Source: [Eubacterium] saphenum
GTDB lineage: Bacteria; Bacillota; Clostridia; Oscillospirales; Ruminococcaceae
Direction: 5' to 3'
NCBI GenBank assembly: GCA_004554555.1
Contig: SFLN01000052.1
Span: 1 to 12,820, forward strand
DNA: 12,820 nucleotides
A model generated the notes under the pieces. The model was not told the origin of the DNA and did no database searches. It saw nothing but the letters and a program-made list of their open reading frames with translations. This document shows, piece after piece, positions 1 to 5,708 of this stretch. The position numbers and the translations under genes were made by a program. Each line of letters starts with the position of its first letter. The stretch's first letter is position 1.

Positions 1-796
1 TCCGATAGCCCTCGATAATCTTTTTGCAGTCGGACGCAAACGCTCTCGGGTCGGCAAAACCTCCGCCGAACTCAATGTTTATCACAATTTTATCTCCCGC
101 AGAAAGCGCGTCAAGACCTTTTGTAATCGCCGTTCCCTCGGGGTTCAGGTCAACGATTGCCTCAACCGATTTCAAATCCGCGCAGTTTCGCAGCTCCTTG
201 TAGGTTCTGTCGTAAATTTCAGCGGCAATTGTACGGCTGTTGTACTCGATTGTGTCCTGCTTGTACGACGCGTTCATAAGTACACCCGCCGCGCAGCAGC
301 CCACGGTAAGCGCTCCCGAAATGACAATACTCGGGATATTGATTTTAAATCTGCCGCGCGCAATCATCTGATTGAACAAAATCTCAATCCCCACCAGAAT
401 TGCGGCAACCGGCGACAGCTTCAGCGGCAGGAAATAGTCGGGTTCCTTCGAGAAGAGCGTCACAATCATCACAACGCCGAGAAATATCAAAATCAATCCC
501 AGCGAAACTATTCCGACGCCTTTGTTTACAATTCCTGCGGTAATGCGCTCGCTTCTCGTCTGAGGGCGCTTTCTCTCCCTTTGAGAACGCTTCTCCAGCA
601 CCTCGTCAAGCGCGTCCAACAGCTTTTTATCCTGTTCCTCCAAAGAAATCTGCCGCGCTGTCAAAGCAGCCTGCTGTTCGGCATAAGCACGCGCTTCCTC
701 CGTATTCTGAGGGTTGTCGTCAACCGCAACTCCTCCGTAACCCGCGTTTTCCTCCGAATTTACATTTTCACTCGGCTGATTGTTTTCAACGTCCAA
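1..796 (-). CDS. Unrecognised three-segment membrane protein, C-terminus off the left edge
   Basis: The reading frame stays open for 265 codons from a TTG at 794-796 to the left edge, so the C-terminus is missing. TTG is chosen because AAGGAGG (804-810) lies 7 nt upstream and a perfect promoter lies just beyond it. Residues 1-75 are polar and rich in Glu, Gln and Asn, with a probable helical or coiled-coil part at about 31-75. A basic patch (about 68-85) is followed by three hydrophobic segments at about 93-115, 125-145 and 154-174. The rest (175-265 and beyond) looks soluble, with a short Gly-rich stretch near 244-246. The basic residues before segment 1 suggest a cytoplasmic N-terminus and, with three passes, an exported C-terminal domain. 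I do not recognise the family and assign no function. It follows the gap terminator and looks independently transcribed. Confidence 0.85.
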   Translation of the reverse strand, partial: MDVENNQPSENVNSEENAGYGGVAVDDNPQNTEEARAYAEQQAALTARQISLEEQDKKLLDALDEVLEKRSQRERKRPQTRSERITAGIVNKGVGIVSLGLILIFLGVVMIVTLFSKEPDYFLPLKLSPVAAILVGIEILFNQMIARGRFKINIPSIVISGALTVGCCAAGVLMNASYKQDTIEYNSRTIAAEIYDRTYKELRNCADLKSVEAIVDLNPEGTAITKGLDALSAGDKIVINIEFGGGFADPRAFASDCKKIIEGYR

Positions 797-803
797 ATCT
801 TAT

Positions 804-810
804 CCTCCTT
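804..810 (-). promoter_or_regulatory. Strong Shine-Dalgarno that fixes a TTG start
   Basis: The minus strand reads AAGGAGG, 7 nt before the TTG at 794-796. No ATG or GTG in the same frame is better placed, and the membrane-protein frame begins here, so this site decides the start. Confidence 0.8.
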
Positions 811-831
811 TCAGTTTTTTCCCCTAATAAA

Positions 832-860
832 ATTATATCAGATTTTCTTAGGCTTGTCAA
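832..860 (-). promoter_or_regulatory. Consensus sigma-A promoter for the membrane-protein gene
   Basis: On the minus strand a perfect -35 TTGACA (855-860) and a perfect -10 TATAAT (832-837) are separated by 17 bp. The predicted transcription start is near 825, which gives a leader of about 29 nt before the TTG start at 796. It lies downstream of the gap terminator and should be a strong constitutive-type promoter unless a repressor binds nearby. Confidence 0.88.
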
Positions 861-891
861 TGGAGAAATAACGCGCTTTGAGATATAAAAA

Positions 892-921
892 GGCAAAATT
901 TGCCAAAACGACAAAATTTGC
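892..921. repeat. Two near-palindromic CAAAATTTGC copies 18 bp apart, upstream of a promoter
   Basis: GGCAAAATTTGCC (892-904) is a dyad, and CAAAATTTGC recurs at 912-921, offset by 18 bp. They sit 32-61 bp upstream of the -35 box of the membrane-protein gene. They could be an operator or activator site. Read as RNA on the minus strand, the first copy also gives a 5-bp stem with a 3-nt loop followed by five U residues, so it could instead act as a backup terminator for gap. The sequence does not decide between these. Confidence 0.4.
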
Positions 922-933
922 TCACGAAAATAT

Positions 934-963
934 AAAAAAATGCCCCCGAAAAACTCGGGAGCA
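934..963 (-). terminator. Rho-independent terminator of gap
   Basis: On the minus strand the sequence reads TGCTCCCGA, loop GTTTT, TCGGGGGCA, then a run of seven T. This is a 9-bp stem with one G.U pair and a proper U tract. It begins 17 nt after the gap stop codon and separates gap from the next promoter. Confidence 0.93.
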
Positions 964-980
964 TTTTCGTAAAGCAGAAA

Positions 981-2015
981 TTAAAGCTCTGCGAAGTACT
1001 TGATGGTTCTAACCATCTGAGAGGTGTAGGAGTTCTCGTTGTCGTACCAAGAAACAACCTGTACCTCATAGAGGTCATCGGAAATCTTGCAAACCATGGT
1101 CTGAGTAGCGTCGAACAGAGAACCGTATCTCATACCGATAACGTCGGAAGAAACAATCTGGTCCTCGTTGTAGCCGAAGGACTCGGAAGCAGCAGCCTTC
1201 ATAGCAGCGTTGATGCCTTCCTTGGTAACGTTTGCACCCTTAACAACAGCGGTAAGGATAGTGGTCGAACCGGTAGGAACAGGAACGCGCTGTGCAGAAC
1301 CGATGAGCTTGCCGTTCAGCTCGGGGATTACAAGACCGATTGCCTTAGCAGCACCGGTGGAGTTAGGAACGATGTTAGCAGCGCCTGCTCTTGCTCTTCT
1401 GAGGTCGCCCTTTCTGTGAGGACCGTCGAGAATCATCTGGTCTCCGGTGTAAGCGTGAATGGTGCTCATGATACCGCTCTGGATAGGAGCATAATCGTTG
1501 AGAGCCTTAGCCATAGGAGCAAGGCAGTTGGTGGTGCAGGAAGCAGCAGAAATAATCTGGTCGTCCTTAGTAAGAGTGTTCTCGTTTACGCTGTAAACGA
1601 TGGTCTTGAGGTCGTTGCCTGCGGGAGCAGAAATAACAACCTTCTTAGCGCCTGCGTCGATGTGAGCCTGGCTCTTGTCCTTAGAGCAGTAGAAACCGGT
1701 GCACTCGAGAACAACGTCTACGCCGATTTCACCCCAAGGAAGATCCTTTGCGTCCTTCTCTGCGTAAATCTTGAGAGTCTTGCCGTCAACAGTGATGGTG
1801 TTAGCCTCATCGTCAGCGGAAACAGTGTGAAGATTTTCGCCGATAACGCCGCAGTAGCCCTTCTGTGCGGTATCATACTTCAAAAGATTTGCGAGCATTG
1901 AAGGCTTGGTAAGGTCGTTGATAGCAACTACCTCATATCCCTCTGCGCCAAACATCTGTCTGAACGCAAGACGTCCTATACGTCCGAAACCGTTAATTGC
2001 AACTTTAACTGCCAT
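981..2015 (-). CDS. gap: Glyceraldehyde-3-phosphate dehydrogenase, NAD-dependent glycolytic type
   Basis: This cytoplasmic glycolytic enzyme converts glyceraldehyde-3-phosphate, NAD+ and phosphate to 1,3-bisphosphoglycerate. At 344 aa it is close to the usual family length and complete. The Rossmann motif GFGRIGR is at 9-15, and Asp34 occupies the position typical of NAD rather than NADP preference. The catalytic motif SCTTN is at 159-163 (Cys160), with His187 in HAYT as the partner base. The ATG start is set by AGGAGGT (2024-2030) 8 nt upstream. It has its own promoter and terminator and no pgk or tpi alongside, so it looks monocistronic. Its codon use differs from the neighbours, favouring GCT/GCA for Ala where they favour GCG, as expected for a very highly expressed gene. 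Confidence 0.98.
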   Translation of the reverse strand: MAVKVAINGFGRIGRLAFRQMFGAEGYEVVAINDLTKPSMLANLLKYDTAQKGYCGVIGENLHTVSADDEANTITVDGKTLKIYAEKDAKDLPWGEIGVDVVLECTGFYCSKDKSQAHIDAGAKKVVISAPAGNDLKTIVYSVNENTLTKDDQIISAASCTTNCLAPMAKALNDYAPIQSGIMSTIHAYTGDQMILDGPHRKGDLRRARAGAANIVPNSTGAAKAIGLVIPELNGKLIGSAQRVPVPTGSTTILTAVVKGANVTKEGINAAMKAAASESFGYNEDQIVSSDVIGMRYGSLFDATQTMVCKISDDLYEVQVVSWYDNENSYTSQMVRTIKYFAEL

Positions 2016-2053
2016 TGGAATCTACCTCCTGAAATTAAAAAAAATTATATTTC

Positions 2054-2074
2054 TTGCCGAGGGTTACTCGACAA
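2054..2074 (-). promoter_or_regulatory. Stem-loop in the 5' leader of gap
   Basis: The minus-strand RNA can form an 8-bp stem (UUGUCGAG with CUCGGCAA, one U.G pair) around the loop UAACC. It lies about 12-32 nt after the predicted transcription start and about 24 nt before the Shine-Dalgarno. A run of U follows only after about 10 nt, so it is not a normal terminator. A role in transcript stability is plausible but inferred. Confidence 0.5.
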
Positions 2075-2088
2075 TGATATCTTATCAT
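2074..2088. promoter_or_regulatory. Perfect inverted repeat at the predicted gap transcription start
   Basis: ATGATA-TCT-TATCAT has 6-bp arms and a 3-bp centre. It covers the expected +1 (about 2086) of the gap promoter, a typical place for a repressor operator. The spacing does not fit the 7-1-7 Fur, PerR or Zur boxes, and I cannot name a regulator. Confidence 0.35.
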
Positions 2089-2092
2089 ATCT

Positions 2093-2121
2093 ATTATACA
2101 AAATTTCCGCGCTTTTATCAA
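2093..2121 (-). promoter_or_regulatory. Promoter of gap
   Basis: On the minus strand, -35 TTGATA (2116-2121) and -10 TATAAT (2093-2098) are 17 bp apart. The predicted start is near 2086 and the leader about 70 nt. A further TTGACA sits 13 bp upstream (2129-2134) but is too far (30 bp) to pair with this -10. Confidence 0.82.
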
Positions 2122-2173
2122 GATACTTTGTCAATTTTTCGCGGAGATTTATGTAAATTTTACACGGTTGATT

Positions 2174-2190
2174 TTGTGCATTTTTCACAA
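2174..2190. promoter_or_regulatory. Rex-like palindrome upstream of gap
   Basis: TTGTG-N7-CACAA. The redox repressor Rex binds TTGTG-N8-CACAA-type sites and controls gap in several Firmicutes. Here the spacer is one base short of the usual 8, and the site lies about 53 bp upstream of the -35 box, so the assignment is tentative. Confidence 0.3.
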
Positions 2191-2282
2191 ACCCGTTCTA
2201 AAAAAGCCCATTATATATGGAAAATCAATAAATTGATACACAACATTTTGTACCAAAGATATCGATAAACCCATACGAAAAG

Positions 2283-3251
2283 CTATTTTTTGAACAATTT
2301 CACAAACCAAAGCTCCTCGGGATTTGCAACCGAAAATTCGCGTCCGTTAAGATAAGAGAGCGCGCCCGCGTCGGTTGTGAAGCTGAATTTCAGCTTATAT
2401 GAGCAAAGCGCCTGCGTTTTCGCGCCGTACTTTTTATTAAGAGAATTGTCGCCGTATTTGCCGTCGCCAAGCAGCGGACAGCCGATATGCGAGAAATGCG
2501 CGCGGATTTGGTGAGTTCTCCCCGTGAGCAAGTCCACTTCAACCAGCGAAAGCTCGCCCTTGCTTTCAAGGACGCGGTATTTCGTCTTGATTGTGAGAAA
2601 ATCCGGCTGCGGCTTGTCGGAAATGAGAACGCGATTTTCCTCGGAAATCTTCTTCAGATACGCTGTCAAAACCGCCTCGCTCGGCTTCGGAACGCCGAAA
2701 ACCGCGCAGAGATACAGCTTCTCCAGTTCCCTGTCGCGCAGCTTTTGGTTGAGAATACGCAAAGCCTCCGCGTTTTTCGCGGCAATCACAATCCCGCTTG
2801 TGTTGCGGTCAATCCGGTTCACAAGCGCGGGCGTGAAGCTGTTTTCGTCCTCGGGAACGAACTCGCCTTTTTGGTAAAGATAGCTCAGAATACGGTTTAT
2901 CAGCGTGTCCGCGGAGTTTTCGTTGTCCTCGTGAACAACCAGCCCGCACGGCTTGTCGCAGAGCAGAATGTTCTCGTCCTCGTAGATGACGTTTATTTCC
3001 GCGGAAATATCGCGAAAATCGTTCGCACGCTCCAGCGGCTTCTTCGAGAGCAGCTCGTCGCTCAGATAAAACCTGAAAACATCGCCCTCTTTCAGGATAA
3101 CGTTCGGTTCAACCCGCGCTCCGTTCAGCTTAATCCGCTTTTTCCTCATCAGCTTGTTGACAAGCGCGGATTTCAAATTCGGGTACGCCTTCGACAAAAA
3201 GCGGTCAGCGCGCTGTCCCGCGTCGTTTTTCTGTATCGTGATTTCGGTCAT
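2283..3251 (-). CDS. RluC/RluD-family pseudouridine synthase
   Basis: This enzyme converts uridine to pseudouridine in RNA, most likely 23S rRNA; the target site cannot be read from sequence. The protein is 322 aa. An S4-type RNA-binding region (about 11-65) is followed by the catalytic domain with NRIDRNTSG (145-153), where Asp148 is the expected nucleophile, and LTGRTHQIR (242-250). The usual HRLD reads NRID here. I chose the ATG at 3249-3251 because GGAG lies 8 nt upstream and the ATG overlaps the TGA of the preceding acetyltransferase gene as ATGA, implying translational coupling. A GTG 30 nt further up would add ten residues with no sign of conservation. It is the last gene of a typA-GNAT-rlu cluster, and no convincing terminator follows the TAG. 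Confidence 0.93.
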   Translation of the reverse strand: MTEITIQKNDAGQRADRFLSKAYPNLKSALVNKLMRKKRIKLNGARVEPNVILKEGDVFRFYLSDELLSKKPLERANDFRDISAEINVIYEDENILLCDKPCGLVVHEDNENSADTLINRILSYLYQKGEFVPEDENSFTPALVNRIDRNTSGIVIAAKNAEALRILNQKLRDRELEKLYLCAVFGVPKPSEAVLTAYLKKISEENRVLISDKPQPDFLTIKTKYRVLESKGELSLVEVDLLTGRTHQIRAHFSHIGCPLLGDGKYGDNSLNKKYGAKTQALCSYKLKFSFTTDAGALSYLNGREFSVANPEELWFVKLFKK

Positions 3252-3712
3252 TTGCTCGGCTCCATGCGGTGAACGTAGCACCTCGCGGTTTCATCTTCCT
3301 TGCCCTCTTCGCGAACCATACACAAAAATTCCCAGCCATATCTCTCGTAAAAGGACGTGTGGTCGGTCAAGAGGTAAAGCGCGTCAATGCCGAATTTGCT
3401 CATATCCTCGCAGACAAAATTCAGCAATTTTCCCGCAATTCCCCTGCACCGAAACTCCTTTTCGACATAGACCGCGCAGACGTTCGGAGCAAGGTCTTTT
3501 CGCTCGTGGAAATCGTTTTCGATAACGCCAAGCCCGCCGACAATCTCGCCGTTCTCCATCGCCAGATACCACTGCGGAACGCTTTTTTCGCGCTTCAAAC
3601 AGTCGGAAATGCTCTCAACATAAGCGTTAAGCGGTATTCCCCACTTTGAGTGATACCACTGCGCCGCTCTTTCGGAAAGCTCGGGGTGTTCTCTTATCAT
3701 AAGAATTTCCAT
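3248..3712 (-). CDS. GNAT-family N-acetyltransferase
   Basis: A cytoplasmic 154-aa protein of the GCN5-related acetyltransferase fold, which moves an acetyl group from acetyl-CoA to an amine. Motif A is visible: the strand around 77-84, then RCRGIA (88-93), matching the R/Q-x-x-G-x-G/A pyrophosphate loop, followed by a helix. FYERYGWEF (121-129) is the usual C-terminal GNAT motif. The N-terminal part (WGIPLNAYVESI) resembles small clostridial GNAT proteins of unknown substrate. The ATG start is preceded by GGTGA about 7 nt upstream. It lies 19 nt after typA, and its TGA overlaps the next ATG. Ribosomal protein acetylation would suit the neighbours, but that is only a guess and the substrate is unknown. 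Confidence 0.9.
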   Translation of the reverse strand: MEILMIREHPELSERAAQWYHSKWGIPLNAYVESISDCLKREKSVPQWYLAMENGEIVGGLGVIENDFHERKDLAPNVCAVYVEKEFRCRGIAGKLLNFVCEDMSKFGIDALYLLTDHTSFYERYGWEFLCMVREEGKEDETARCYVHRMEPSK

Positions 3713-3731
3713 AAGCGTTTCACCGTTAAGT

Positions 3732-5555
3732 TTACTTTTTCAGCTTTGCCTCCGCTTTCAGGCGCAGGTCGCGTTCGAGAATTGTCTTTCTGATGCGGAT
3801 ATTTTTCGGAGTAACCTCGACAAGCTCGTCGTCCTGTATAAACTCAAGGCTCTCCTCAAGGCTCATCTGCTTGCACGGAATAAGCCGCAATGCGTCATCG
3901 GAGCCGGAAGCACGCGTGTTCGTGAGGTGCTTTTTCTTGCAGACGTTTACGACGATATCGCCCGCTTTCGGTGAAACTCCGACAACCATTCCCTCGTACA
4001 CGGGAACGCCCGCGTCAATAAACAACGTTCCTCTCTCCTGCGCGTTGAAAAGGCCGTAGGTAACGGCAGTTCCCGTTTCCCAAGCGACAAGCGAACCCAC
4101 CGTTCTTCTCGGGATATCGCCGTAGTACGGCTTGTAGCTGTCGAAAACCGAGTTCATAACGCCCTCGCCCTTGGTGTCGGTCATAAACTCGCTTCGATAG
4201 CCGAAAAGTCCGCGCGACGGGATAAGATATTCAAGTCTGGTGCGGTTTCCGACAGGGTGCATTTCAACAAGCTCGCCCTTGCGCTGTCCCATTTTCTCCA
4301 TAACCGCGCCGACCGATGTTTCGGGAACGTCGATTACAAGCCGCTCGACAGGCTCGCACTTCACGCCGTCTATCTCCTTGTAGAGAACGCGCGGCGTGCT
4401 CACAGACAGCTCGTAGCCCTCTCTGCGCATTGTTTCGATGAGAATTGACAGGTGCATTTCACCGCGTCCCGCAACATTCAGCGCGTCCGTGGTATCGCTG
4501 TCCGTAACCCTCAGCGAAACGTCCTTCAGCGTTTCACGCATAAGGCGCTCACGGATTTGGCGCGAGGTAACGTATTTGCCCTCGCGTCCCGCAAACGGCG
4601 AGGTGTTAACCGAAAACGTCATTTCAACGGTAGGCTCGCTGATTTTAACGAACGGCAGCGCCTCGGGAGCAGCAACAGACGTGATTGTCTGACCGATGGT
4701 AACGCCCTCGATACCCGAAAATGCGATAATATCGCCGACTGTCGCGCTTTCAACGGGAACCTTATTCAGTCCCTCGAACTGGTTAAGCGACACAATTTTC
4801 GCCTTGAACGGAGCGGTTCTGTTGTGGTAATCGCAGACCATAACCTCTTGGTTTTGCTTGATTACACCGCGCTCAACACGTCCAACGGCAATTCTTCCGA
4901 CGTAATCGTTGTAGTCGATTGACGAAACGAGAACCTGCAGTTCACCCGTTTCATCGCCCTCGGGAGCGGGAATATGCTCGATAATCTTCTCGAAAAGCGG
5001 CTTGAAATCCGTACCCATTTCATCGGGGTTGTAGGACGAACAGCCAAGTCTGCCCGAGCAGAAAACAACGGGGCTGTCGAGCTGCTCCTCGGTTGCGTCA
5101 AGGTCGAGCAAAAGCTCCAGAACTTCATCGACAACCTCGTGATTGCGCGCGTCGGGACGGTCGGTTTTGTTTACGACAACGATAATCTTGTGTCCAAGCT
5201 CCAGCGCCTTCTGAAGAACAAAGCGCGTCTGCGGCATTGTGCCCTCAAAGCTGTCCACAAGCAGCAAAACGCCGTTTACCATCTTGAGGATACGCTCAAC
5301 CTCGCCCGAAAAATCCGCGTGGCCGGGGGTATCGACGATGTTAATTTTCACGCCGTTGTACATGCAAGAGGTGTTCTTCGCGAGGATTGTAATTCCGCGC
5401 TCACGCTCGAGGTCGTTGCTGTCCATAACGCGGTCGTTTACAACCTGGTTTTCGCGAAACGCACCGCCCTGCTTCAACATCTCGTCAACAAGCGTTGTCT
5501 TTCCGTGGTCAACGTGCGCGATTATCGCAATGTTCCTTAAATCTTCTCTAACCAA
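3732..5555 (-). CDS. typA: Ribosome-associated translational GTPase TypA/BipA
   Basis: TypA (BipA) is an EF-G-like GTPase that binds the ribosome and aids 50S assembly and growth under stress, including cold. The 607-aa length and unbroken similarity to Bacillus TypA leave little doubt. G-domain motifs are AHVDHGKT (13-20), RGIT (53-56), DTPGHADF (75-82) and NKTD (129-132). The EF-G-like later domains contain SPFAGREGK, SGRGE-like (here AGRGEMHLSIL) and RREGYEL motifs. The start is TTG (5553-5555), fixed by alignment of the N-terminus with the family and by AAAGGAAAGTGA (5562-5573), a degenerate long Shine-Dalgarno. It has its own promoter. Two small genes follow closely and are probably cotranscribed. 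Confidence 0.98.
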   Translation of the reverse strand: MVREDLRNIAIIAHVDHGKTTLVDEMLKQGGAFRENQVVNDRVMDSNDLERERGITILAKNTSCMYNGVKINIVDTPGHADFSGEVERILKMVNGVLLLVDSFEGTMPQTRFVLQKALELGHKIIVVVNKTDRPDARNHEVVDEVLELLLDLDATEEQLDSPVVFCSGRLGCSSYNPDEMGTDFKPLFEKIIEHIPAPEGDETGELQVLVSSIDYNDYVGRIAVGRVERGVIKQNQEVMVCDYHNRTAPFKAKIVSLNQFEGLNKVPVESATVGDIIAFSGIEGVTIGQTITSVAAPEALPFVKISEPTVEMTFSVNTSPFAGREGKYVTSRQIRERLMRETLKDVSLRVTDSDTTDALNVAGRGEMHLSILIETMRREGYELSVSTPRVLYKEIDGVKCEPVERLVIDVPETSVGAVMEKMGQRKGELVEMHPVGNRTRLEYLIPSRGLFGYRSEFMTDTKGEGVMNSVFDSYKPYYGDIPRRTVGSLVAWETGTAVTYGLFNAQERGTLFIDAGVPVYEGMVVGVSPKAGDIVVNVCKKKHLTNTRASGSDDALRLIPCKQMSLEESLEFIQDDELVEVTPKNIRIRKTILERDLRLKAEAKLKK

Positions 5556-5679
5556 ATCTGTTCACTTTCCTTTGTTTTTTAAATTTTGTATTTAACCCAA
5601 TTTATTATTATACAACTTTTTCCCGTTCACTTCAAGAACCTTGTCAAAAAAACGTGTTTTTAATTATATCTAACCAAAT
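5547..5679. repeat. 11-bp direct repeat, one copy over the typA start codon
   Basis: TCTAACCAAAT occurs at 5547-5557, covering the TTG start of typA, and again at 5669-5679 in the intergenic region. The function is unknown and it may be chance in AT-rich DNA. Confidence 0.3.
5607..5635 (-). promoter_or_regulatory. Promoter of typA
   Basis: On the minus strand, -35 TTGAAG (5630-5635) and a perfect -10 TATAAT (5607-5612) are 17 bp apart. The predicted start is near 5600 and the leader about 45 nt. An extra TTGACA lies 12 bp upstream of this -35, echoing the layout at gap. The rest of the 153-bp gap (5556-5708) is AT-rich, with no clear terminator for the upstream operon. Confidence 0.75.
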
Positions 5680-5692
5680 TCAGCGCGGATTT

Positions 5693-5708
5693 TTGTGCAT
5701 TTTGACAA
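5693..5708. promoter_or_regulatory. TTGTGCATTTT element shared with the gap upstream region
   Basis: TTGTGCATTTTGACAA lies directly after the stop codon of the hydrolase gene and upstream of the typA promoter. Its first 11 bases match the Rex-like palindrome at 2174-2190, but the second half is less symmetric (GACAA rather than CACAA). It may be a shared regulator site, with low certainty. Confidence 0.25.

Noticed and set aside
2074..2088. Fur, PerR or Zur box at the gap start site
   Set aside because: The arms resemble TGATA/TATCA, but the distance between them (3 bp) is too short for the 7-1-7 consensus, where it is 5 bp.
2200..2220. Possible terminator for the pseudouridine synthase operon
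   Set aside because: The stem is only 4 bp (CCAT/ATGG) and separated from the T run by GC; too weak to call.
2224..2237. Inverted repeat ATCAAT-AA-ATTGAT
   Set aside because: It is entirely AT-rich and short, within an AT-rich spacer, with no nearby promoter that it would clearly control.
1906..2268. A plus-strand open frame across the gap promoter region
   Set aside because: It reads through the promoter and leader of gap, has no ribosome binding site and no recognisable composition.
3252..3281. An upstream GTG start for the pseudouridine synthase
   Set aside because: It would add ten residues lying inside the acetyltransferase gene. The ATG at 3251 has a good ribosome binding site and the ATGA overlap.
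5663..5668. A second TATAAT upstream of typA
   Set aside because: No acceptable -35 box lies 16-18 bp upstream and there is no extended -10.
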